Counted from the stretch's first letter, positions 17,793-25,514 are shown. The stretch is 64,000 nt of DNA from Lysinibacillus contaminans (GCF_001278945.1 NZ_LGRV01000003.1:806001-870000), one strand, 5' to 3'. Translations and numbers: made by a program. The notes: generated by a model from the sequence alone, not told the origin.

Positions 17793-18272
17793 TTGAGGAA
17801 TAAAATTATTTTCTTAACTTACCTAAGTATAATTTTTATCGTTTTGTCTGCTTGTGGAAGTGAGAATGAAAAGTTAAAGTATCCTGTTATTGAGAGTGCT
17901 TCTGTTGAAATTAATTCCGTTGAGGGTTCCGATGTTGAGGTACTACATTTTAGCGTATAAATTAACGATTATGGAAATGAACCAGAGCAAGAGTACAATG
18001 TTAGATTCGTTATTCAAGATACTCATATAAGTGACCTGATTGCTGCCGAAGTAATAGAAATCCCTGAAACTTTCAAAATGGTGTCAGTACCAAAAGGTGG
18101 AGTACACTTTATTAGTGCAGCAGATTTTAGGGAAATAACGGAAGAATATAAAATAGGTGAAATAAAAAAATATATAGAAAATAATAAGGCAGTTATTGTA
18201 GAACTATATGATGGAGATCGAACAATTACTCAAGAAGTAATTAATACTTTTGTTGACAAGAGAGAAAAATAG
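17793..18272 (+). pseudogene. Lipoprotein gene interrupted by one in-frame stop
   Basis: From TTG 17793 the frame encodes a lipoprotein signal (basic start, hydrophobic core, lipobox LSAC then GSENEK) and runs 55 codons to a TAA at 17958-17960. The same frame then continues without interruption to the stop at 18270-18272 (INDYGNEPEQEYNVRFVIQD, later VPKGGVHFISAADFREITEE). A single base change from AAA, CAA or GAA would explain the stop. Intact, it would be about 159 residues. The downstream ATG at 18078 lacks a ribosome binding site, so the distal part is probably not made unless the stop is read through. Confidence 0.75.
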
Positions 18273-18330
18273 AGAATTATCCGTTTTTTTATGGATGTGT
18301 GAATGTTAGTAATTGCATTTTGTTCTTCAA

Positions 18331-18410
18331 CGGGGGATTTAGTGCAGCAAGGATTTATAACGTATACATAACTAAACCTCATAAACGTTCCCAAATGGAA
18401 GCTTGATAAC
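18331..18410 (+). repeat. Boundary repeat of the small-gene run, copy
   Basis: GGGGGATTTAGTGCAGCAAG, TTATAACGTATACATAACTA (from 18355), AAACGTTCCCAAATGGAAGC, TTGATAAC. A separate T-tailed hairpin, AAACAGCGA...TCGCTGTTTTTT (about 18416-18460), follows and can terminate transcription. Confidence 0.8.
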
Positions 18411-18650
18411 ATTTCAAACAGCGACAAACACTGTTAAATCGGTGTTTTTCGCTGTTTTTTATAGAAAATAACACTCTGAGACGCTGCGAAAAATAATTTT
18501 AAAGAAGACTGTTCGATCCACTTGTTCTGAATGGCGGTAACATATAAAAGGGTAAATTTGATTATTCTTATTTTGATTTGTTTTACAATGTAAAAATTAG
18601 TAAAATGAATAGTGACTATAAAATGTTAAAAACAACGGGAGATGTTAATT

Positions 18651-19241
18651 ATGCATTCAACATATGTTCTTTACAATATTGTTCCCTTAGCATTCTTAAT
18701 TTTGCTAGTATATATTTTTATTGATGTATTACTTGATTATTTTAGAAAAGTAGAAAAAAGTGCTAAGAAACGAGTTATGTTATATAGCTCTATTTTTTAC
18801 GTAATAAGCTTAGTTCAAATTAAATTGGGTGGATTCACGCTCCCTCAAAATCCAGCAGACAATAGTAGCAGCTTTATTTCAACGAATGACTGGTTTGGAA
18901 TATTTGATACGATGCACTTTAATATTTCTATTTGGAGTTATTCAGCTTTATTTTATAATGTTATTTTATTTGTACCGTTTGGGATTTTCTTATTACTCCT
19001 TTTCAATTTAAAAAGTAACAAAAAAGCAATTTCTATTGTTATTTTAAGTTGTTTAGTGATAGATGTCGCCCGTCTTTTACTTGGGTGGTCTGGTTTTACT
19101 ATAAGCAACTTTGGTAATACGGATATTATCTATTTGTTATTTAATGTTTTGGGTGGAGTCTTAGGAATATTTTTAGTAAAGTACGCAGTAAATTATATTC
19201 ACTCATATAAATTAAACAACCAAACAAAAATTGTCGAATAA
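18651..19241 (+). CDS. VanZ-family membrane protein
   Basis: 196 residues from ATG 18651, 9 bases after CGGGAG; ATG 18642 is too close to that site. Several membrane helices are visible (about 8-28, 42-58, 100-125, 128-148, 160-185). The NVILFVPFGIFL, VIDVARLLLGW and DIIYLLFNVLGG segments match the VanZ pattern. VanZ-like proteins are linked to glycopeptide tolerance and envelope homeostasis, but their biochemistry is poorly known. The loop around residues 60-90 (QNPADNSSSF) is predicted outside. It is the last gene of the boundary-repeat run. Confidence 0.8.
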   Translation: MHSTYVLYNIVPLAFLILLVYIFIDVLLDYFRKVEKSAKKRVMLYSSIFYVISLVQIKLGGFTLPQNPADNSSSFISTNDWFGIFDTMHFNISIWSYSALFYNVILFVPFGIFLLLLFNLKSNKKAISIVILSCLVIDVARLLLGWSGFTISNFGNTDIIYLLFNVLGGVLGIFLVKYAVNYIHSYKLNNQTKIVE

Positions 19242-19291
19242 AATATACACATATATACCTAAAAACGTTCCCAAACGCAAGTTTTGGAATA
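19240..19291 (+). repeat. Boundary repeat of the small-gene run, partial copy
   Basis: ATATACACATATATACCTAA then AACGTTCCCAAACGCAAGTT and TTGGAATA. It keeps the right half and hairpin of the repeat and starts at the VanZ stop codon. A T-tailed hairpin, AAGCCGAAAATGTTGTTAAA...CGTTTATGGCTTTTCTT, follows. Confidence 0.6.
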
Positions 19292-19447
19292 CACCAAGAA
19301 GCCGAAAATGTTGTTAAATCAACGTTTATGGCTTTTCTTATGAACATTGTTTATACGTCTTTTTATACAGATGGCGTAAGCGGTTGATGTAGCAGTATTG
19401 TTACTTGTTTGGTTTGTTTTTCACTTTGCATAAAATCGTGTATATTT

Positions 19448-19468
19448 CTTAACGTTGTAAATCCGCAT
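19448..19468 (-). repeat. 21-bp inverted repeat, right arm
   Basis: CTTAACGTTGTAAATCCGCA plus T, the exact reverse complement of 14893-14913. The sequence beyond it (CTGCCGGGACCCC) is locally GC-rich. The arms are 4.5 kb apart with the small-gene run between them. Confidence 0.8.
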
Positions 19469-19782
19469 AAATCTGCCGGGACCCCTATAAATGATTGTTA
19501 AGATTATTGATTTGTGAAGGATGGTATTTAAAGTAACGGAGGCTTTAGTGAAAGAACGTTGAGATAAGTATGCGGCTCTTTTTTCTTATTAAACTAAAGG
19601 AACATGTTAATTGAAGATGAGGTAGTAGATGGTTCTTTAAACAGTTATACAAAAGTAGAATTTAAAATTTCATCACTATATAGAATGAATAGCTGATAAA
19701 TATTGTTCTTTATGGCTTTGAAATATGGTCATATCGTTTTCCAAAAAAGATGTACCATTTAAAATAAAGTTATACCGTTTTG

Positions 19783-19815
19783 CCCCTTTGGATTCATCTA
19801 AAGGGGTTTCTTTTT
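19783..19815 (+). terminator. Intrinsic terminator
   Basis: CCCCTTT (19783-19789) pairs with AAAGGGG (19800-19806), then TTTCTTTTT. Confidence 0.7.
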
Positions 19816-20085
19816 AGTAACCTTAATATTAGGTTACTGCGTAAACGGGCTATTTAATTGAACAAGTACCTATTGAGTAGATGGAACATTTGGGAAACAA
19901 TGAGGAAGTTAGTAAAGATGGCGAAAATAATGGATTAAGAAGTATTTATTTAACTGTGCCAGACTTTCTCATTTTTTTTATTTTTTTGAAAATGTGTAGG
20001 GTATAGTAGGAGTAGATTCGTCTTATAAGGTAGATAGTGAGAAAGGGGGGAGAGTGCTATTCAGGATGAGATTTTAGTAGAAAAA

Positions 20086-20601
20086 GTGAAAGCAGGCGAT
20101 GAGCAGGCATTTCGTTTTCTTATTGAAAGATATAAAAATGATTTGTTCAAGGCGTTATATCCGATCCTCAGGAATGAGAAGGATGCAGAGGATGTAACTC
20201 AAGAAGTGTTTTTAAAAATCTATTATGCTCTCCCTGAGTACAAATCGCAAGGTCTGAAGGCGTGGATGACGCGGATTGCAATTAATCATGCAATTGATTT
20301 GAAGCGCAAGAAGCAACGTCAGAATGAAACGGTTCTTGAACCAGAAGTGTTTTCAGCAATATCTCAAACGGGTTGTAATACCATTGCTCTTCTTCTGCGA
20401 AAAGAACAGAGAGAGGTGGTACGACAACGATTAGATGAAATGCCCCCTAATTATAGAGATGTTATTTATGCGTATTACATAACTGAAAAAAGTTATAAAC
20501 AAATAGCTGATGAGCAGGAGGTTGAGGTTAAGACAATAGAAATGAAGCTGTACCGTGCAAGAAATTGGATGAAGAAACATTGGAAGGAGGATGATTTTTG
20601 A
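20086..20601 (+). CDS. ECF-type RNA polymerase sigma factor
   Basis: 171 residues from GTG 20086. It has sigma-2 (about 8-75, with DAEDVTQEVFLKIY), a linker, and sigma-4 (about 115-165, MPPNYRDVIYAYYITEKSYK). GTG 20086 lacks a ribosome binding site, whereas AAAGGGGGG at 20042-20050 sits at good distance from an in-frame ATT at 20059, which would add nine residues (MQDEILVEK) typical of ECF N-termini; a rare ATT start is therefore possible. The gene is followed by its zinc-finger anti-sigma factor and two membrane proteins in one overlapping operon. It probably directs a cell-envelope stress response and its own transcription (inference). Confidence 0.9.
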   Translation: MKAGDEQAFRFLIERYKNDLFKALYPILRNEKDAEDVTQEVFLKIYYALPEYKSQGLKAWMTRIAINHAIDLKRKKQRQNETVLEPEVFSAISQTGCNTIALLLRKEQREVVRQRLDEMPPNYRDVIYAYYITEKSYKQIADEQEVEVKTIEMKLYRARNWMKKHWKEDDF

Positions 20602-21038
20602 TGAGGCATTTCAGCAACGAAGAGTGGATGAGTTATATAAACGATAAGTTATCAAAAACAACGTGTGAAGAGCTAGAAGATCACCTATTTTCCTGTGACC
20701 AATGTTTAGAAGTCTATATTAAAATGATAGATAGACAGGCAGAGGAGCTACCAGTAATAGATTATAGTAGCTTTACAGATGAAATTATTGCAGAACTCCC
20801 TCAAAAGAAGATGCGAAAAAAAATACTTTATCAGCGAACACTATTTCATTACGCAGTAGCAGCCGTCATAACATTAACACTTATGACAACTGGCTTCTTC
20901 CAATCTATTATGGGTGTTGTAACTACCGTTGAAGTATCATCGACATCAAAGCCACAGCAAAGTGTATCGAGTAGCCTAATGAAAAAATCGTTGGCACTAT
21001 TTGAAATAATTGATATAAAACAAAAGGAGGGTCAATAA
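20601..21038 (+). CDS. Membrane-bound zinc-finger anti-sigma factor
   Basis: 145 residues from ATG 20601, which overlaps the sigma stop; AAGGAGG lies 10 bases upstream. The N-terminal anti-sigma domain has the zf-HC2 signature His28-x3-Cys32-x2-Cys35 (DHLFSCDQC). A single membrane helix lies at about 84-103, with about 40 residues outside. It should hold the sigma factor inactive at the membrane until a signal releases it. The stop overlaps the start of the next gene (TAATG). Confidence 0.88.
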   Translation: MRHFSNEEWMSYINDKLSKTTCEELEDHLFSCDQCLEVYIKMIDRQAEELPVIDYSSFTDEIIAELPQKKMRKKILYQRTLFHYAVAAVITLTLMTTGFFQSIMGVVTTVEVSSTSKPQQSVSSSLMKKSLALFEIIDIKQKEGQ

Positions 21039-22141
21039 TGATGACTAAAAATCCACTACTTGCGTTCTTCCTAACCTTTATTCCGGGGGCGGGCCATTTC
21101 TACATAAATCGAAATGTCAGAGGGCTCCTCTACGGGGCAGGGGCTATATTACCGTTCATATTTGGTTTCTTCCTATATTTTCTGATGTATTCAGAACAAC
21201 CACTAGTTATTGGGATTTTCATCGCACTAATCGTCACGGCGATTAGTGTAATGGATATGTTACTTTACTTATTAAAGAATAAGAGAGTTACGATACAAAC
21301 TGACCAAACGCAAGAAACGTTACAGGACCCAACCCAAACTAAAACGGACGAAAATGGACGCTTTTATACAATTTTACTTTCCTTTATCCCGGGGTTAGGT
21401 CATTTTCATCTAGGTTTAATGAATAGGGGATTAACATTCCTTATCGGTTTTTTTGGACTTGGAACGATGGTCTTGTTTATTTCAGTTTTCACGGACCAAA
21501 TTGCATTCTTGGTATTTATAGGGATTCTCCCTGTGCTTTGGGTTTATAACATGTTTGATGCGATTCAACAAGTGAGCAAAAAGTTACGAGGAGAAGAATT
21601 AATAGATAAGACGATATTAGAGGATTTCGAAGAAACACGACGTGAAAAAGGGAAGAAAAGTAAGACTTTAGCAACCTTATTATCGATTTTCCCAGGTGCT
21701 GGACATATGTACTTAGGCTTACAAAAACGCGGCTTACAGCTCATGGCAGCGTTTTTGTTGGGAATTTATATTTTAGACATTTTAAGACTTTCACTGTTTC
21801 TGTTTTTAATCCCTATCATCTGGTTTTACAGCTTTTTTGATGCATTGCAAAAGGTTTCAATGCACGGGGAAGAGGAGTTAGAAGATATCCCAGTGATCTC
21901 GTATTTTGTGAATCACCACAAATGGTTAGGGATTGGTATGTTGGCACTAGGACTTTATTATTTGGTTGCAAATGTGATCATCCCTGCGTCAGCGCCAGCG
22001 TTAATGACGAATCTAGGAATTGATATTGAATACTGGTATTATAACTATTTCCAAGTCAGTGTTATCTGTATTTTATTAATTGGCGGAGGCTTGAAGCTGA
22101 TGTTCGGAAGCAAAAGCCGAAAGGAGAGTCATGATGCGTAA
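21038..22141 (+). CDS. Polytopic membrane protein with three TM2-like repeats
   Basis: 367 residues. A motif of the form F-I/F-P-G-x-G-H-x-Y/H occurs at residues about 15, 116 and 216 (FIPGAGHFYI, FIPGLGHFHL, IFPGAGHMYL), each followed by G-L...RGL and two hydrophobic helices. The protein is therefore a threefold duplication of a TM2-domain-like unit with a spacing of about 100 residues. A fourth hydrophobic region closes the C-terminus. AAGGAGG precedes the ATG. Lying in an ECF sigma operon, it is likely part of the envelope response or of signal sensing; the molecular role is unknown. Confidence 0.8.
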   Translation: MMTKNPLLAFFLTFIPGAGHFYINRNVRGLLYGAGAILPFIFGFFLYFLMYSEQPLVIGIFIALIVTAISVMDMLLYLLKNKRVTIQTDQTQETLQDPTQTKTDENGRFYTILLSFIPGLGHFHLGLMNRGLTFLIGFFGLGTMVLFISVFTDQIAFLVFIGILPVLWVYNMFDAIQQVSKKLRGEELIDKTILEDFEETRREKGKKSKTLATLLSIFPGAGHMYLGLQKRGLQLMAAFLLGIYILDILRLSLFLFLIPIIWFYSFFDALQKVSMHGEEELEDIPVISYFVNHHKWLGIGMLALGLYYLVANVIIPASAPALMTNLGIDIEYWYYNYFQVSVICILLIGGGLKLMFGSKSRKESHDA

Positions 22142-23084
22142 ATGGCGTGTTGGTACTGTATCAATGGGATTATCCCTTATGTTACTAGGGGTTCTTTTAT
22201 TTATAACTCAAATTAAGGGAAAAATTATGTTTGAACCATTTCTTGTATGGTGGCCGATCATCCTTGTTGTGTTAGGGATTGAAATTATCGTTTACCTCTT
22301 TTTATCAAAGCAAGAAAATCCGATTGTAAAGTACGATTTTATAAGCATTTTATTTGTTGGAATATTAGGTACTATTGGAATTGGTTTTACGCTTTTAACT
22401 TCAACGGGTCTATTAACCGAGCTTCAAACCCTTGTGGTGGCAGAGGATAAATCATTCAATCTACCTTCAATTGAGGAAGAGCTACCAGACAACATTAAAA
22501 GAATTGTCCTGGAAACGAGTGATCATGAAGTTAAAATAGAGGGTTCTGACGTAAATCAAATAAATATATTTGGTACCTATAGCGCGAAGGTTAATCCGAA
22601 AAGCAATCCTCCGATTGCAGATAAGGATAATTATACGCTAACAAAAATAGTAGGTGACACAATGTATGTGACGATTAAAGCTACTACTCGTCATTCGGGT
22701 CCTTTTTCGACCTATATCGCAATCGAGCCTACAATTATTGTGCCAGATAATGTTAGCTTAGTGGTGAGAGGAAAGCATAATACAATTGCGCTGTATCCAG
22801 GTTCTCTTAAAAACCATTGGACCGTTGATGGACCAAGCTATGTTACCATGCATGTTGGAAAAAATAATGATGTTTTACTTTCAGCTACTTCAAGAAATAG
22901 ACCGGAAAATGGTAATGTGAAATGGGATTCAATCGAAATATCAGACAAAGGCGGAATCGACGAGTTTGAAGAGGAAGTAAACGACAAACTTTACAAAGGA
23001 ACTTTAAAGGTAGGAAACGGAACATACCATCTTAATATATTTAATAGTGAGCTAATTTCGGTGAATTTAGTAGAAGGGCTTTAA
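22134..23084 (+). CDS. Membrane protein with LiaF-like N-terminus, ECF operon
   Basis: 316 residues from ATG 22134, 7 bases after AAGGAG (ATG 22131 is too close). Three hydrophobic segments (about 8-24, 31-52 and 66-88, including FLVWWPIILVVLGIEI) resemble the LiaI/LiaF-type membrane module. Residues 100-316 are extracytoplasmic and beta-rich (KRIVLETSDHEVKIEGSDVN, later GNVKWDSIEISDKGG), like the adhesin-type beta-helix domains found with LiaF relatives. It overlaps the preceding gene by 8 bases and ends the operon. Probably an output or sensor of the sigma factor system. Confidence 0.78.
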   Translation: MRKWRVGTVSMGLSLMLLGVLLFITQIKGKIMFEPFLVWWPIILVVLGIEIIVYLFLSKQENPIVKYDFISILFVGILGTIGIGFTLLTSTGLLTELQTLVVAEDKSFNLPSIEEELPDNIKRIVLETSDHEVKIEGSDVNQINIFGTYSAKVNPKSNPPIADKDNYTLTKIVGDTMYVTIKATTRHSGPFSTYIAIEPTIIVPDNVSLVVRGKHNTIALYPGSLKNHWTVDGPSYVTMHVGKNNDVLLSATSRNRPENGNVKWDSIEISDKGGIDEFEEEVNDKLYKGTLKVGNGTYHLNIFNSELISVNLVEGL

Positions 23085-23249
23085 TTGTCAATTCAAGATA
23101 TCTCCAAAGTGGTGGTATTTTCGTAGGATAGAGTTTTTTTATGAAAAGGTATCTGTTTTTCGCTATTTTTTAAAATATTCTTAGGAGGAGTGGCTTTGTT
23201 CCGTAAACGGACGCTTTAGTTTAATAAAGGAACAGTAGAAGAATGGTAA

Positions 23250-23290
23250 GAAAAAAGGCCTCGATTCCACTAAATAGGAATCGAGCCTCT
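23250..23290 (-). terminator. Intrinsic terminator for the minus-strand gene at 23458
   Basis: GGCTCGATTCC and GGAATCGAGGCC form a long stem; on the minus strand it is followed by TTTTTTCTT, so it serves the gene at 23458-23877 rather than the ECF operon. Confidence 0.75.
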
Positions 23291-23311
23291 ATAATTAAAC
23301 CCACCTGCACC

Positions 23312-23356
23312 AATGTGTTGCCACATACACTCGACACATTGTGAGGCTGTCGAGTG
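23312..23356. other. Overlapping alternative dyads
   Basis: CAATGTGT (about 23311-23318) can pair with ACACATTG, and CACTCGACA (23328-23336) with TGTCGAGTG (23348-23356). The two pairings share the CGACACATTG bases and so exclude each other. It lies between the terminator at 23250 and the minus-strand gene. Role unknown. Confidence 0.35.
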
Positions 23357-23457
23357 GTTGGAGTTAGTATACATAAATAAAAAATAGATGTGTTGAAAAT
23401 CCTTATGTGAATCTCAGCCTCTCTGCTTTTTTAATTTAAACTCTTCAATGGCTAGTT

Positions 23458-23877
23458 TTATTTATTCAATTCCTTATATAAAATATATTTTAAGGCAGAA
23501 ATTTCATCTTCAGACAGTTTACCTTCAATTTCGGATAATACCTCATCCTTACTAATTGAACCGTTTTGCGCTTGTTCCTGAATTTCAAGTAAACGATTAA
23601 TGCCCACTTTTTTTATTAACACACGTGTCGCTTCTTCCTTAGTTTGGAAGGGAAGGGTATCCGGATTTATAGTTGCTGCCTCGCTTACAATTTCTTGAAC
23701 CTGCGAATCGTTCTCGATATAGGATTTTACTTCTTCTAGATTTTCGTCATCTAAAGTAGATTCCACTTTTTCGATTATTTTTTCGGAAGCGATATTTGTC
23801 CCAAAATGCCACACAGCATAGCCAGCTCCTCCGAGTAAAACAAGAATTATTGCGGTAATTATTAAAAACTTTTTCAT
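23458..23877 (-). CDS. Small anchored or secreted helical protein, unknown
   Basis: 139 residues from the ATG complementing 23875-23877, with TAGGAGTG upstream. Residues 4-24 are a signal-anchor or uncleaved signal peptide; the rest is acidic and helical (VESTLDDENLEEVKSYIEND, later SKDEVLSEIEGKLSEDEISA). No catalytic motif seen. Similar proteins of unknown role occur in Bacillales, to my recollection. It is the only small gene of this region on the minus strand. Confidence 0.7.
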   Translation of the reverse strand: MKKFLIITAIILVLLGGAGYAVWHFGTNIASEKIIEKVESTLDDENLEEVKSYIENDSQVQEIVSEAATINPDTLPFQTKEEATRVLIKKVGINRLLEIQEQAQNGSISKDEVLSEIEGKLSEDEISALKYILYKELNK

Positions 23878-24057
23878 CAACTCACTCCTAACACTTTGAA
23901 TATAGCACAACTTCTCAAAAACCACGAAGAAAAGATATTTTCTATGATTGGTTTAATTACAATTATTTGCGAACCTAGAGCAGATAAGTTTTCACCCTAA
24001 TATATAGATAGCATAATTATCTATTGTAGGTACGTCTATATTTCCATCTGGGTACTT

Positions 24058-24150
24058 GTTCCACAATCGGGCGCAATTCTTTAATAAGGAATGCACCTTC
24101 CTCCATTAAAGGGCCATTTAACAGAACAAATAGGTAACTTAATTAACCTT
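24058..24150 (+). repeat. Dispersed intergenic element (CAATCGGGC type)
   Basis: CAATCGGGCGCAATTCTTTA then ATAAGG...ATTAAAGGGCCATTTAACAG then AACAAATAGG. Parts recur at 15433 (CAATCGGGCCATTTTGCTGA), 19839 (AAACGGGCTATTTAATTGAA), 24608 (GATCGGGCGCGATTGTGGA) and 27401 (CGGGCCAGATTGTGGA). It sits directly upstream of a small lipoprotein gene. Confidence 0.55.
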
Positions 24151-24180
24151 TATCCGTCTAACAATCCAAGGAGGGATAAA

Positions 24181-24591
24181 GTGAAAGTGTCAAGATTAAT
24201 TTTGTGTTTGGTTATTTTCGTTTTATTAACTGCTGTTGGATGTTCTAATTCATCGGATAAAGGTAAAGTAGAGATTTATACACCTGAAAATCCTAATGCG
24301 GAAGAGATTTTAAAATTAGATCCTGAAGCCGATATATTTCAGTTCAATGGAGTGATTTATCAGACTGGAATTGATTGGGTTGAAGAAACAACATTAACAA
24401 AAGACGAGCAGGTAGGAGAAATAAAAACAAAAAACGATACTGATACAAACTTTGAAGACGAAATGTCGAACAAATTGCCTGTTGGTGCAAAAGTCTTTTC
24501 GGTTAAAGAAAAAGAAGAAATTGGAGGACCAATTTTACTCGTAGAATCAGAAGGTAAACTGTATAAATACTATGGGTTTGTTGAGGGTTAA
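24181..24591 (+). CDS. Small lipoprotein, function unknown
   Basis: 136 residues from GTG 24181, 5 bases after AAGGAGGG; an upstream in-frame ATG at 24091 has no ribosome binding site and would disrupt the signal. The signal peptide ends in a lipobox (LLTAVGC then SNSSDKGK), so Cys21 should be lipidated and the protein held on the outer face of the membrane. The mature part includes FQFNGVIYQTGIDWVEE and a C-terminal GPILLVESEGKLYKYYG, a beta-rich pattern seen in Bacillus lipoproteins of unknown role. Confidence 0.75.
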   Translation: MKVSRLILCLVIFVLLTAVGCSNSSDKGKVEIYTPENPNAEEILKLDPEADIFQFNGVIYQTGIDWVEETTLTKDEQVGEIKTKNDTDTNFEDEMSNKLPVGAKVFSVKEKEEIGGPILLVESEGKLYKYYGFVEG

Positions 24592-24710
24592 TCAAATTTC
24601 ATATATCCGATCGGGCGCGATTGTGGACCAACACTATTATACATCTGCTAAAACCGTTGTTAGATTGTAAATTAATCGTATACTCCGCTCATTTTTTTAG
24701 AGCAGTCTAC

Positions 24711-24822
24711 CAAGACCACTTGCGTTGGTTAACCTAATCAACTTTGATTTGGTTGAAATTAACGAACTCAATTCTGAGTTGGTTAAAATTAAACGGACAC
24801 ATTTTTGTGTTGGTTAACACGC
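24711..24822 (+). repeat. Tandem array of four small hairpin-plus-GGTTAA units
   Basis: Four units of about 27-32 bases. Each has a short variable stem (for example AATCAACTTTGATT, ACTCAATTCTGAGT, ACACATTTTTGTGT) followed by the constant TTGGTTAA or TTGGTTGAAATTAA. Stems differ in sequence but keep pairing, which suggests selection for structure. It lies in the 24592-24946 gap between a lipoprotein and an anchored protein; no gene is present. Confidence 0.65.
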
Positions 24823-24946
24823 TATATACAATGTATATAGGTACTCCCAGTTAACTTGATTTCAATAATCTGTTATTATTAACCTAATTATATAAAACAA
24901 ACCGAATTAAACAAATACATACAAATTATAAGTGGGGTTTAATAAT

Positions 24947-25501
24947 ATGCAGAGGAAAACAAAGTCGGCAATTGTTATCATTGCAGTATTGGTCATTTTT
25001 GGAGGGATTTTTGGTTACATCAAATTCACTGAACAGATGGGGAAACCTACTCCCGAAAAAGAAAAAGCAGCCGTTGGACATGTTGAAGTAACGTTTGAAG
25101 ATAATACTATTCCTGAAGAAAAAGAAAAGTTGCCATATCCTGACGATTTAGAAGAATTTAAAATGAGAAACATCATTCATAACATGTCCCACCAAAAAGT
25201 CAAAACTGAAAATGACGAAAAAATAGGAAATACGCAAATAACAAAAGCCAAAGTAGACCGATTGTTAGAAATAGCAAAACTCAATATGAAAAATTACGAC
25301 AATGGCGATGTATATATAAAAATATTGGAGAGATGGTCGGTAGGAGATTTTTCAAATGCTGTTGATGACCATAATTCTATCTGGGAAATGCAAAATGGAG
25401 AGGTTGGAAAAGCGATTCGTTTATTAACGCCCGAAGAAGAAAAATCGCACATCAAATTTTATTTTACAAAACCATTAAAACCAGAAAATAGTGCTCAATA
25501 A
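24947..25501 (+). CDS. Membrane-anchored protein (DUF6241-like)
   Basis: 184 residues from ATG 24947, with GTGGGG 9 bases upstream (the GTG at 24932 is part of that site). Residues 7-24 are a membrane anchor; the rest is extracytoplasmic. The segments IIHNMSHQKVKTE, ITKAKVDRLLEIAK, ILERWSVGDFSNAVDDHNSI and GEVGKAIRLLTPEEE fit the DUF6241 pattern of Bacillales proteins as I remember it. No enzymatic motif visible. It ends in a strong terminator. Confidence 0.7.
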   Translation: MQRKTKSAIVIIAVLVIFGGIFGYIKFTEQMGKPTPEKEKAAVGHVEVTFEDNTIPEEKEKLPYPDDLEEFKMRNIIHNMSHQKVKTENDEKIGNTQITKAKVDRLLEIAKLNMKNYDNGDVYIKILERWSVGDFSNAVDDHNSIWEMQNGEVGKAIRLLTPEEEKSHIKFYFTKPLKPENSAQ

Positions 25502-25514
25502 TGAGCACTATTCA

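Larger units (their letters stand above)
19292..20085. other. Gene-free interval before the sigma-factor operon
   Basis: No gene seen. It holds the right arm of the 21-bp inverted repeat (19448), a further short dispersed motif (AAAGTAACGGAGGCTTTAGT near 19531, repeated in close form near 28849), a motif CGTAAACGGGCTATTTAATT near 19839 (related to 23204 and 24108), the hairpin at 19783, and AT-rich sequence leading to the AAAGGGGGG ribosome binding site of the sigma gene. Confidence 0.5.

Noticed and set aside
15811..18410. Classical integron attC sites in the boundary repeats
   Set aside because: The repeats lack the GTTRRRY/RYYYAAC core pair in the right places and no intI-like gene is present, so I describe them only as cassette-like.
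24711..24822. CRISPR array at the tandem hairpin units
   Set aside because: Units have no constant long repeat with unique spacers; the variable part is the stem and the constant tail is only 8-13 bases. No cas gene in the window.
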